A DNA stretch of 59,236 bases, taken from Flavobacterium sp. Its GTDB lineage: Bacteria; Bacteroidota; Bacteroidia; Flavobacteriales; Flavobacteriaceae. Of this stretch, positions 35,161-43,220 are shown piece after piece (the first letter of the stretch is position 1; each line of letters starts with the position of its first letter). The DNA is taken from the NCBI GenBank assembly GCA_010365135.1, contig JAAFGY010000005.1, forward strand, positions 1 through 59,236, read 5' to 3'. The position numbers were made by a program, and so were the translations under genes. A model generated the notes under the pieces. That model did no database searches. It was not told where the DNA came from and saw only the letters and a program-made list of their open reading frames with translations.

Positions 35161-35679
35161 TTATTCCTCCGTTTTATACCACCCAGAATACATTACATAA
35201 TTATTGGCAATACGTTCAATCTCACCTGCAAAATCAGACTGATCAATGTCTTTTACCTTTTTTGCAGGAACTCCAGCATAAATACTTCCCGATTCAACCA
35301 CTGTGTTTTGAGTAACAACAGCACCAGCCGCAATTATGGAATTACTTTTTACAATGCAATTATCCATAACAATTGCCCCCATTCCTATTAAAACATTATC
35401 GTGAATCACACAACCGTGAATCATTGCATTATGACCAATAGAGACATTGTTTCCAATGATTGTGGGATGTTTTTTATACGTACAATGAATGATTGCACCA
35501 TCCTGAATATTTACTTTATTGCCAATGGTAATAAAATGAACATCGCCTCTAACAACAGCATTGAACCAAACACTACAAGAATGTCCAAGGCTAACATCAC
35601 CAACAATCGTAGCATTTTCGGCCACATAACAATCCTCAGGAATAGAAGGTGTTTTTCCGTTTACAGATTTTATTAGCAT
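35161..35679 (-). CDS. Gamma-carbonic anhydrase family protein (left-handed beta-helix)
   Basis: A 172-residue hexapeptide-repeat protein forming a left-handed beta-helix trimer. The family's metal-binding histidines are present in DGAIIHCT and SIGHNAMIHGC, and the Arg/Asp pair is in FNAVVRGDVHFI. The group includes PaaY, YrdA and Cam-like proteins. Many bind zinc, but carbonic anhydrase activity varies, so the reaction is not assured. No signal peptide is present. It is separated from the porP gene by 33 bases and may be co-transcribed with it on the minus strand. Confidence 0.93.
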   Translation of the reverse strand: MLIKSVNGKTPSIPEDCYVAENATIVGDVSLGHSCSVWFNAVVRGDVHFITIGNKVNIQDGAIIHCTYKKHPTIIGNNVSIGHNAMIHGCVIHDNVLIGMGAIVMDNCIVKSNSIIAAGAVVTQNTVVESGSIYAGVPAKKVKDIDQSDFAGEIERIANNYVMYSGWYKTEE

Positions 35680-35712
35680 CTTGAAGAAATAAAAATTGGA
35701 TTAATTTCAGTA

Positions 35713-36711
35713 CTAATTGATGGCAGGACAATTACATTCGTATTTTTCGCGTTTGCAAAACAAATCGATTCCCAAGGTGATTTGATGAAATCCTCCTGTG
35801 TCAAAATTTACATCGCCGGCTAAATAGGAATACGTATAGGCAAACATAAAATTTTTATAGTTCAACCCAAAAATAGGAGTAACATATTGCAGCTTTTGCG
35901 AAGAAACACCGCTGCCACTGAGATATTTAGCACCATCAAAACTTCTGCGATAAGACAAAGCTGCCCAAAGTTTACCAAAATCGAAATTCTTATACGCTTT
36001 TATATTAATGTCAATCGATTTTTCTTTGGTTTTATCAGCAAGCTGAAACATAAGAGAGGGCTCCCATAATAATTTTTCTTTGTCTCCAAAAACATATCCC
36101 GCACTCAATAAAAATTTTCTCAAATTGGCACTCTCAGAATCTGTATAAATTTTTCTTTTGGTTTCCACAACATTCTGAACCGTTCCGTGCACATAAAAAT
36201 CCAGGTAGTTGTAAGAAGCTCCAAAATCAACATTAAAATAAGAAGCATCTTGAACAATAATTCCATTTATAATCGGGTCAAAATCTCCTGATTGCAAAAA
36301 CTCAGTTTCATCCAATTGGCTTTGGGAAAAATCAGCGCTAACACCAAAAGACAATTGATTCAAATCAATATCATCCCGAGAAAACATGATATGATGCGCG
36401 TAAGTTAACTTCACTCCTTTTTGAGAATGATACCCATTTTTATCATTAAAAATAATAATACCAGCCCCCGATCTATCTGAAATTCTTCCGTTAAAACTTA
36501 AAGTTTGAAGTGCAGGTGCATCGACTTGGTCAAACCATTGTTTTCGCGCAGTAAGTCTAATTTTCGCACAATTTGATGCGCCAGCCATTGAAGGATGAAT
36601 CAAATAATAATTGTCCGACAAATAATCAGAATATACAGGAATTCCTTCTTGAGAATAAGAATATTGGGTCATCAAGAATAGAACTATGAAAATCTTAATT
36701 TTATGATACAT
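35713..36711 (-). CDS. PorP/SprF family T9SS-associated outer-membrane protein
   Basis: A 332-residue outer-membrane protein. A signal peptide (residues 1-20, ending SYSQ) leads to the family start YSDYLSDNYYLIHPSMAGASNCAKIRLTARKQWF, where the N-P-(S/A)-x-A-G segment and the RxQW motif are diagnostic. Beta strands follow to the C-terminus. PorP/SprF proteins often work with a T9SS type B cargo encoded next to them, as SprF does with SprB. Here no type B cargo is adjacent; the one in the window is 27 kb away. Its specific partner is therefore unknown. Confidence 0.93.
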   Translation of the reverse strand: MYHKIKIFIVLFLMTQYSYSQEGIPVYSDYLSDNYYLIHPSMAGASNCAKIRLTARKQWFDQVDAPALQTLSFNGRISDRSGAGIIIFNDKNGYHSQKGVKLTYAHHIMFSRDDIDLNQLSFGVSADFSQSQLDETEFLQSGDFDPIINGIIVQDASYFNVDFGASYNYLDFYVHGTVQNVVETKRKIYTDSESANLRKFLLSAGYVFGDKEKLLWEPSLMFQLADKTKEKSIDINIKAYKNFDFGKLWAALSYRRSFDGAKYLSGSGVSSQKLQYVTPIFGLNYKNFMFAYTYSYLAGDVNFDTGGFHQITLGIDLFCKREKYECNCPAIN

Positions 36712-36840
36712 CCAAAAAGTATTATATTTAGATTATGAGGCGACATTAAAATAACGTGAAAAAACAATAAATATTTAATCTACAGTCTAATTAAAGTTAA
36801 TTTATTCTTTAAAAAATCAAATATAGGTAATAGTGGAAAA

Positions 36841-36857
36841 TATCTTTGTTAAATTTG
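36841..36857 (+). promoter_or_regulatory. Two adjacent -7 elements for the Nfu-like gene
   Basis: TATCTTTG (36841-36848) and TAAATTTG (36850-36857) both match TAnnTTTG. They lie 27 and 18 bases before the ATG. No clear -33 TTG was found for either. Confidence 0.55.
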
Positions 36858-36875
36858 TAAAAAATTAAAAAAATT

Positions 36876-37775
36876 ATGTCGAAAATAGCTATCAAAGAAA
36901 CGCAAAATCCAAGTATATTAAAATTCGAATTCGAGAATTTTATAACTCAGAACGAAAGTTTCGAATTCAAAAACATTGATGAAGCAAAGAATTCTCCGCT
37001 AGCACAACAACTCTTTTACTTGCCTTTTGTAAAAACAGTTTATATCTCTAGAAATTTCATTGCCATCGAAAAATTCAGCATTGTAGCATGGGAAGATGTT
37101 AAAGATGCCGTGGCAGACCAAATCGAAACATTTGTTGCCAATGGCGGAATAATCATTGCTGCATCTGAAAGTAAAACGCAAAAACAACCGATATCCGTTT
37201 ACGGTGAAACCACCCCAAATCCTGCTACTCTGAAATTTGTAGTAAGCAGAATGTTGACCAAAAGCCCCGTTGAATTCAAAAATATAGATGAAACGGCTAC
37301 CTCTCCATTGGCAAAAGAATTATTTAAATTTCCGTATGTGAAAGAAATTTTTATAGACGAAAATTATATTTCGGTTACCAAATATGAAGTCAATAATTGG
37401 GACGAAATCACCTTGGAATTGAGAACTTTCATCAAACAATACATCGAAAATGGCGGAACTGTTCTTGACGAAAGCATCATTGTTACCAAAGCTGAACAAG
37501 AAAAAACAAAAACCCAAGAGTTTGATAATCTTGATGTTACTTCGCAACAAATTATTAATATATTAGAAGAATATGTAAAACCAGCCGTTCAAGCCGATGG
37601 TGGAAATATTGCATTTGAATCCTATGACGAAACCGAGAAAACCGTTAAAGTTATCCTGCAAGGAGCTTGCAGCGGTTGTCCGTCTTCTACATTTACACTA
37701 AAAAGTGGGATCGAAAATATGCTGAAAAGTATGCTGAATGACGATGCTATAAAAGTTGAGGCAATAAACGCCTAA
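36876..37775 (+). CDS. Nfu-type iron-sulfur cluster carrier with two N-terminal domains
   Basis: A 299-residue protein with two copies of the Nfu N-terminal domain (residues ~1-85 and ~105-190). They share the patterns NPSILKFEFENF/NPATLKFVVSRM, SPLAQQLFYLPFVKTVYISRNFIAI/SPLAKELFKFPYVKEIFIDENYISV and the following W-x-D/E segment. The C-terminal NifU domain (residues ~215-295) carries the cluster-binding motif C265-S-G-C268. Nfu proteins receive and deliver Fe-S clusters to apo-proteins. A duplicated N-domain is seen in some Bacteroidota. It is followed 18 bases later by the DUF255 gene, likely the same operon. Confidence 0.93.
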   Translation: MSKIAIKETQNPSILKFEFENFITQNESFEFKNIDEAKNSPLAQQLFYLPFVKTVYISRNFIAIEKFSIVAWEDVKDAVADQIETFVANGGIIIAASESKTQKQPISVYGETTPNPATLKFVVSRMLTKSPVEFKNIDETATSPLAKELFKFPYVKEIFIDENYISVTKYEVNNWDEITLELRTFIKQYIENGGTVLDESIIVTKAEQEKTKTQEFDNLDVTSQQIINILEEYVKPAVQADGGNIAFESYDETEKTVKVILQGACSGCPSSTFTLKSGIENMLKSMLNDDAIKVEAINA

Positions 37776-37793
37776 TCCTTTTTCCCTAAAAAA

Positions 37794-39809
37794 ATGAATT
37801 TACTTTCTCAAGAAACCAGCCCCTATTTGTTGCAACACGCCAATAATCCTGTGCATTGGAAGGCTTGGAATCCCAATTCCTTGGCCGAAGCTAGAGAAAA
37901 AAACAGCCTAATCATTATAAGTATTGGTTATTCGGCTTGCCATTGGTGTCACGTTATGGAACACGAAAGCTTCGAAGATCAAGAGGTGGCCGATGTTATG
38001 AACAAGAATTTTGTCAGCATCAAAGTCGATCGCGAAGAACGACCTGATGTAGACGCCGTTTATATGAAAGCCGTTCAGTTGATGATTCGCCGTGGCGGAT
38101 GGCCGCTAAATGTGGTAACACTTCCCGACGGAAGACCCATTTGGGGCGGAACCTATTTCAGAAAGCAAGAATGGATGGAAACTCTTGGTCAGTTGCAAGA
38201 AGTGTATCAATCTGATCCCGAAAAAGTGATGGATTATGCCGAGAAATTACATCAAGGAATTCAAGTATTGAGTATTATTGAAAATGAAAAACAAGAAACC
38301 GCTATAAATCAAGAAGATTTAATTCCTTTAGTCAAAAGTTGGAAAAAAGATTTTGATTGGGAATTTGGCGGAATGTCAAGGGCTCCAAAATTTATGATGC
38401 CCAATAATTATCATTTTTTGCTGCGTTTTTCCTTCCAAAAAAACGATATGAAATTATTCGATTTTGTAAATCTCACGCTGACAAGAATGGCTTTTGGAGG
38501 AGTATTTGACACGGTCGATGGTGGATTTTCGCGTTATTCTGTAGATAATAAATGGCACGTTCCCCATTTCGAAAAAATGCTTTATGACAACGGCCAATTG
38601 GTTTCTATATATTGTGATGCCTACAAATTGACCAAAAATCCGTTGTACAAAGAAGTCATCGAAAAAACACTTTCCTTCGTCGAAAGAGAATTGATGAATT
38701 CCGAAGGCGGTTTTTATTGTGCGCTCGACGCCGATAGCTTGAATGCCAAAAACCATCTTGAAGAAGGTGCTTTTTATGTTTGGAAAATCCCTGAATTGAA
38801 GACCATTATTGGGGATGATTTCGAATTATTTAGTCAGGTTTTCAATATCAATACCTTTGGACTTTGGGAAGATGAAAATTATGTTTTGATTCAAAATAAA
38901 AGTTTGGAAGAAATTGCAAAAAGCAATAACATAACCCTTTCAACACTTCAAAAAAAGAAAATATTCTGGGAGAAAATCCTTTATATCAAAAGAGAAAACC
39001 GTTCGAAACCGAGGCTTGACGACAAATGCTTAACTTCTTGGAATGCCATAATGCTCCAAGGTTTTGTTGATGCTTACAAAACTTTAGAAAATGAAAACTA
39101 TCTAACTTTAGCCCTAAAAATTGCGGATTTTATCATCAAAAATCTATGGTCGAGTGATGGAAATCTATGGCATAATTACAAAAACGGGAAAAGCACCATC
39201 AACGCTTATTTAGAAGATTATTGCTTTGTTATTGCTGCCTTTATAAGTTTGTACGAAGTGACTTTTGAAGAAAAATGGCTTCAGTACGCCAAACAGTTGA
39301 CGGATTATAGTTTGGAACATTTTTATGATGAGAAATCAGGATTTTTTGCCTTTACTTCTAATCTGGACGAAGCCTTAATCACATCACATTTTGAAATTGA
39401 AGACAATGTAATTCCTGCATCGAATTCGGTTATGGGAAAAAACTTGTTTCAGTTGAGTATTTATTTTGAAAATGCGTATTACGAAAAAGTAAGCCAACGA
39501 ATGTTGCAAAATATAATTCCAAATATTGAGTATCCGTCGGCCTATTCGAATTGGATGGATTTGGCCTTGAATTATTCAGAACAAAACAGAGAATTGGCGA
39601 TTTGCGGTGGTTCAGCATTGGAATATTGCAGCAGAATAAATGCTTTGTACTTTCCAAATGTAGTCTTGGCTGGCACAAAAAAAGTATCAAATCTTCCTTT
39701 TTTGAAAAATCGTTTTAATGAAAATGAAACCCTTTTTTATCTTTGCAAAAACAAAACGTGTCAGGCTCCAAGTTCTAATTTTCAAGAAATTATTACTAAT
39801 TTAATTTAA
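37794..39809 (+). CDS. DUF255 thioredoxin-like protein, YyaL/SPATA20 family
   Basis: A 671-residue protein with an N-terminal thioredoxin-like DUF255 domain (residues ~1-165: SPYLLQHANNPVHW, GYSACHWCHVMEHESF with C49 and C52, DREERPDVD, GGWPLNV, GGTYF). A long alpha-helical, glycosidase-like (alpha/alpha toroid) region follows, with PHFEKMLYDN, RPRLDDK-type and EDYCFVIAA segments. The family is conserved from bacteria to mammals, but its function is not established. No signal peptide is present. The position between Nfu and an MscS channel suggests co-transcription but does not reveal a role. Confidence 0.93.
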   Translation: MNLLSQETSPYLLQHANNPVHWKAWNPNSLAEAREKNSLIIISIGYSACHWCHVMEHESFEDQEVADVMNKNFVSIKVDREERPDVDAVYMKAVQLMIRRGGWPLNVVTLPDGRPIWGGTYFRKQEWMETLGQLQEVYQSDPEKVMDYAEKLHQGIQVLSIIENEKQETAINQEDLIPLVKSWKKDFDWEFGGMSRAPKFMMPNNYHFLLRFSFQKNDMKLFDFVNLTLTRMAFGGVFDTVDGGFSRYSVDNKWHVPHFEKMLYDNGQLVSIYCDAYKLTKNPLYKEVIEKTLSFVERELMNSEGGFYCALDADSLNAKNHLEEGAFYVWKIPELKTIIGDDFELFSQVFNINTFGLWEDENYVLIQNKSLEEIAKSNNITLSTLQKKKIFWEKILYIKRENRSKPRLDDKCLTSWNAIMLQGFVDAYKTLENENYLTLALKIADFIIKNLWSSDGNLWHNYKNGKSTINAYLEDYCFVIAAFISLYEVTFEEKWLQYAKQLTDYSLEHFYDEKSGFFAFTSNLDEALITSHFEIEDNVIPASNSVMGKNLFQLSIYFENAYYEKVSQRMLQNIIPNIEYPSAYSNWMDLALNYSEQNRELAICGGSALEYCSRINALYFPNVVLAGTKKVSNLPFLKNRFNENETLFYLCKNKTCQAPSSNFQEIITNLI

Positions 39810-39828
39810 AACTTTACTTATTTTCATA

Positions 39829-40653
39829 ATGATAGTAAATCCAGACCATATTGCTAATTACGCCGAGACTTTTCTCAAGGTTTTAATCGATTACTCTCCA
39901 AAACTTATTTCCGCTTTTTTAATCCTTTTTGTGGGAATTTATACTATTCGAATTATCAATAAATTGATTCGAAAAATAATGGTGAAACGAAATTTAGACC
40001 CCACTTTAACCAATTTTCTCTCCGATATTTTGTTTTGGGCGTTGAGAGTGCTATTGTTCGTGACTTTCATCTCCAAGTTAGGAATAGAAACCTCATCATT
40101 TGTCGCCATTCTAGGTGCAATGGGACTTGCCGTTGGTCTGTCACTCCAAGGTTCATTGTCTAATTTTGCGGGTGGAATGTTGATAATCCTTTTCAAACCG
40201 TTCAAAGTAGGTGATACGATTGAAGCGCAAGGTGTTTTGGGAACCGTAAGCGAAATCCAAATATTCGTAACCAAATTAATCAACGGGAACAACCAAACTA
40301 TTTTTGTTCCGAATGGTGCTTTATCGAATGGCACGATTATCAATTATTCCTTGCAAGGATTTCGAAGAGCCGATTTGACGCTTTCCATTTCTTATGACAC
40401 TGATATTAAAAAAGCCAAAGATTTAATTACCGAAGTTTTGAACAACAACCCAAAAGTATTAAAAACTCCAGCAGCCGAAGTTTCCGTAAAGCTGTTGACC
40501 GATAGTTCGATTCAACTTGCTGTAAGACCTTGGGCAAACAATCTTGATTTTGGAGTTGTTAGTTCTGATACTTTGGAAGGCTGTAAATTAGCTTTTGATG
40601 CTGCCGGAATTGTGATTCAGCCGTTTGTAAAAGAAGTTTCGAGGAATAATTAA
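39829..40653 (+). CDS. Small-conductance mechanosensitive channel (MscS family)
   Basis: A 274-residue MscS-type channel. Three membrane helices are visible (about residues 24-44, 62-80 and 90-122). The pore helix contains GAMGLAVGLSLQGSLSNFAGGMLI, rich in Gly and Ala as in E. coli MscS. The beta domain (FKPFKVGDTIEAQGVLGTVSEI) and the mixed C-terminal domain (VPNGALSNGTIINYS) follow. It opens under membrane tension to release solutes. It begins 19 bases after the DUF255 stop and is probably the last gene of that operon. Confidence 0.96.
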   Translation: MIVNPDHIANYAETFLKVLIDYSPKLISAFLILFVGIYTIRIINKLIRKIMVKRNLDPTLTNFLSDILFWALRVLLFVTFISKLGIETSSFVAILGAMGLAVGLSLQGSLSNFAGGMLIILFKPFKVGDTIEAQGVLGTVSEIQIFVTKLINGNNQTIFVPNGALSNGTIINYSLQGFRRADLTLSISYDTDIKKAKDLITEVLNNNPKVLKTPAAEVSVKLLTDSSIQLAVRPWANNLDFGVVSSDTLEGCKLAFDAAGIVIQPFVKEVSRNN

Positions 40654-40862
40654 ATAATTAGTACGAACAAAAAGGTTTTTCAACTTTTGAAAAGTTAACC
40701 AACCTTTGGATTCAAGTATTGTTAACATAAAAAACTTGAGTATACTTTCAAAAATTAATTCTTAAAAATTACTTCTGAGAAACGATCATCAATATTTTTC
40801 AAATAATAGAGTTCAAAATTAGGGGCAAAATAAAAGCAGTTTTGTGTTCAAAACAAATCCTG
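40654..40862. other. Intergenic region with an inverted repeat
   Basis: No gene is seen. AAAGGTT (40671-40677) and AACCTTT (40701-40707) flank a 15-bp palindrome, AACTTTT-G-AAAAGTT (40682-40696). It lies just past the mscS stop and may end that transcript, though no clear T run follows. Confidence 0.4.
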
Positions 40863-40896
40863 TTGCAGCAAGATGGCACGATTATTTGTATATTTG
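40863..40896 (+). promoter_or_regulatory. -33/-7 promoter of the antitoxin-like gene
   Basis: TTG (40863-40865), 23 bases, then TATATTTG (40889-40896), 21 bases before the ATG. Confidence 0.55.
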
Positions 40897-40917
40897 TGTT
40901 TGTAAATAATAGAAATT

Positions 40918-41169
40918 ATGGTAACCATAACAATTAAAGAAAATAGCAAACAGGCAAAAGCAGTTATTGAAATGCTTAAAGCATTCGATTTTGTTGAGTT
41001 TAAAGAATCTAAAGTGGAGAAGCCAAAAAAAATAAAAACTACCCCAAAAATTGCAATAGACATTTCACTGGAAGAAGAGAAAAAAGGCAAAGTAAATTTC
41101 TACAAAAATAGTAACGACTTATTTAAGAATTTTGAAATAAAATCTACTTCTTCGAAACAGTCATCATAA
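40918..41169 (+). CDS. Small antitoxin-like protein (resembles DUF2683)
   Basis: An 83-residue cytoplasmic protein. The start, MVTITIKENSKQAKAVIEMLKAFDFVEFK, resembles DUF2683-type small proteins often found as the antitoxin half of toxin pairs in Bacteroidota. The rest is Lys-rich (EKPKKIKTTPK). No toxin gene follows: the next gene is the convergent tsaB, whose 3' end overlaps this one by 26 bases. A -33/-7 promoter directly upstream supports real expression. It may be an orphan antitoxin or a stand-alone regulator. Family assignment is from memory of the N-terminal pattern. Confidence 0.65.
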   Translation: MVTITIKENSKQAKAVIEMLKAFDFVEFKESKVEKPKKIKTTPKIAIDISLEEEKKGKVNFYKNSNDLFKNFEIKSTSSKQSS

Positions 41170-41812
41170 AATCCTTCAAATAATACGGTTCAAAATAAGC
41201 GACATCTACAAAGTCATTTTTTTGGTGTTTTTCGAAACTTAAAAAGCTCATTTCTTTTGCCGAAGGATATTTGATTTCTTCCAAAAAAACATGATTTTCC
41301 TTGGTTAAAACGAGTTTGCACTTCTGGGCACAATCACCCACAAAATAAAGTGTTTCTGTCAATTCTTCGAAGGAGTTTTCGGTAATAACTTCGGCTTGAA
41401 CGGCTCTTTTATTTTCTAAATTTGGAGTAAAAATGGCGCTGTATACTTCCATTCTTCGAGCATCAAGCATTGGAATTATAAATCCATTCAATACCTTGAC
41501 TTGTGAAGCCAAAACTTGTAAAGTATCTACAGCGATTAGCGGAATTCCTAAAGCATAACACAAGCCTTTTGCGGCAGAAACACCAATCCGCAATCCTGTG
41601 TAAGAACCTGGACCTTGACTAACAGCTATGGCGGATAAATCCTTGAAAGTTATTCCGGCTTCTTTGATGATTTCTTCTATAAAAACGTGCAAACGTTCCG
41701 CGTGAGAATATCCTTCTTCGGCAATTTCTTTGCATAAAATTGTTTTTCCATCTTTTGCCAAAGCAACAGAACAATTCTTGGTAGCGGTTTCGATGTTGAG
41801 AATGTAAGGCAA
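41144..41812 (-). CDS. tsaB: tRNA threonylcarbamoyladenosine biosynthesis protein TsaB
   Basis: A 222-residue ASKHA-fold protein that dimerises with TsaD to make the t6A modification of tRNA. It shows ILNIETATKNCSVALAKDGK at the start, then the YSHAERLHVFIEEII helix, SQGPGSYTGLRIGVSAAKGLCYALGIPLIAVDTL, and the MLDARRMEVYSAIF motif. The length matches TsaB rather than the longer TsaD. It follows the efflux genes on the minus strand after 115 bases of repeats and may be read through from them. Its 3' end overlaps the convergent antitoxin-like gene. Confidence 0.96.
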   Translation of the reverse strand: MPYILNIETATKNCSVALAKDGKTILCKEIAEEGYSHAERLHVFIEEIIKEAGITFKDLSAIAVSQGPGSYTGLRIGVSAAKGLCYALGIPLIAVDTLQVLASQVKVLNGFIIPMLDARRMEVYSAIFTPNLENKRAVQAEVITENSFEELTETLYFVGDCAQKCKLVLTKENHVFLEEIKYPSAKEMSFLSFEKHQKNDFVDVAYFEPYYLKDFMMTVSKK

Positions 41813-41815
41813 AAT

Positions 41816-41921
41816 GGTTTAAAGGTTTAAGAGTTTAAAGGTTTAAAGGTTTAAGAGTTTAAAGGTTTAAATCCATAAACTGGTTTATTGACTATTGAAT
41901 CTGCAAACTGAACACTGCAAC
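41816..41921. repeat. Tandem repeats upstream of tsaB: 24-bp units, then heptads
   Basis: A 24-bp unit, itself three 8-bp words (GGTTTAAA, GGTTTAAG, AGTTTAAA), is present twice plus a third word (41816-41871). Further along, CTGCAAA, CTGAACA, CTGCAAC (41901-41921) are 7-bp units. Together they occupy most of the spacer between tsaB and the second efflux adaptor. Confidence 0.8.
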
Positions 41922-41927
41922 TGATGA

Positions 41928-43214
41928 CTATTTTTTTTCTTCTACTTTCTCTAAAGTCACTTTATCTCCAGAATTCAAATCCTTTGAAACAGTTGAATAA
42001 GGTCCGGTGATGACCACATCTCCTTTTTTGAGTCCCGTGATTACTTCAATATTGGTATCGTCTTGAATTCCAGTTTTGATGATTCGGATTTTAGCTTTAT
42101 CACCCACTTTTACGAAAACACATTCTAGTTTCTTTTCGCTTTTTGGAGCTGCTTTTTTCTCATTCTCGTCTTCTACTTTAAATCCTTTCACGGCCGTGGT
42201 GTCTGATTTTACAACTACTGAACTAATTGGCACAGCCAAAACGTTGGCTCTTGTTTTGGTAAGAATATCAACCGTTGCTGTCATTCCAGGTCTAAAAGGA
42301 GAATACGTAATTGGTTTTCCAACCAATAAATCTTGGTACGATTCCTTTAGAATTCTAATCTTAACTTTGAAATTGGTTACTTGATCTGCTGTCAAAGCAC
42401 TACTTGCTGAATTGGAAATACTAGTGACAATCCCTTTAAATTGTTTTTTCAAATAAGCATCGACCTCCACTTTGGCTTCGTCGCCTACTTTTATTTTTAC
42501 GATGTCGTTTTCATTTACATCGACTTCCACTTCCATATTATTGAGGTTGGCAACCCGAAGAATTTCGGTTCCGGCCATTTGTTGTGTCCCCAAAACGCGT
42601 TCGCCCAATTCTACATTCAACACTGAAATTGTTCCATCAGCGGGTGCATAAATTATGGTTCTTCCTAGATTGTCTCTGGCTTCATTTACAGTTGCAGAAG
42701 CACTTTGAACATTATAATAAGCAGATTGTTTGGTCGCTTTGGCCACTTCAAAAGAAGCAACCGTTTTGTCCCAATCGGACTTGGAAATAATTCCTTTTTC
42801 GAATAAGGTTTTGTTTCTGTCGTAACTCGCCTTAGCCTCTTTATAGGAAGCATCCGCTTGAGTTAAACCCGATTTTGTTCCGGATAAATTGGCTACCGAT
42901 CGGTTCAATCCAGAAGTATATAAATCGGGGTTTATTTTTACTAACAAATCGCCTTTTTTTACAACTTGACCTTCTTTTATTGGCAAAGCAATAATTTCGC
43001 CTGAAACCATAGAAGCAATTTTTACTTCAATTTCGGGTTGGATTTTCCCTGTTGCCGAAACGGTTTCGACAATGGTTGTCGCATTGACTTTGGCAGTTTC
43101 AACAGATTTTCCTTTGTCTTTATTTCCTATAACTCCAGTTTTAGATAGTATTATTAATAAAGCAATTATCACAACTGCTCCTCCAATTAATAAATAAATG
43201 GTTTTTTTTGACAT
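41928..43214 (-). CDS. Efflux periplasmic adaptor (HlyD/MacA family), second copy
   Basis: A 428-residue membrane-fusion protein. The N-terminal membrane anchor (about residues 5-24) is followed by a lipoyl/barrel-sandwich half (GEIIALPIKEGQVVKKGDLLVKINP), a helical hairpin (residues ~95-175, KSDWDKTVASFEVAKATKQSAYYNVQSA) and the second lipoyl half (IYAPADGTISVLNVELGERV). A beta-barrel domain and a long membrane-proximal domain follow. It would bridge an inner-membrane transporter to TolC. It sits last in the efflux operon, six bases after tolC, and is a second adaptor in addition to the one at 44650-45765. Confidence 0.94.
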   Translation of the reverse strand: MSKKTIYLLIGGAVVIIALLIILSKTGVIGNKDKGKSVETAKVNATTIVETVSATGKIQPEIEVKIASMVSGEIIALPIKEGQVVKKGDLLVKINPDLYTSGLNRSVANLSGTKSGLTQADASYKEAKASYDRNKTLFEKGIISKSDWDKTVASFEVAKATKQSAYYNVQSASATVNEARDNLGRTIIYAPADGTISVLNVELGERVLGTQQMAGTEILRVANLNNMEVEVDVNENDIVKIKVGDEAKVEVDAYLKKQFKGIVTSISNSASSALTADQVTNFKVKIRILKESYQDLLVGKPITYSPFRPGMTATVDILTKTRANVLAVPISSVVVKSDTTAVKGFKVEDENEKKAAPKSEKKLECVFVKVGDKAKIRIIKTGIQDDTNIEVITGLKKGDVVITGPYSTVSKDLNSGDKVTLEKVEEKK

Positions 43215-43220
43215 AATGAA

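Noticed and set aside
40682..40696. A 15-bp palindrome as an operator
   Set aside because: It lies after mscS and over 200 bases from the next start codon, with simple A/T composition; a terminator remnant is as likely.
41816..41871. Direct repeats that might be a CRISPR array
   Set aside because: The repeat units are contiguous with no unique spacers, are only 8 or 24 bp, and no cas genes are present.
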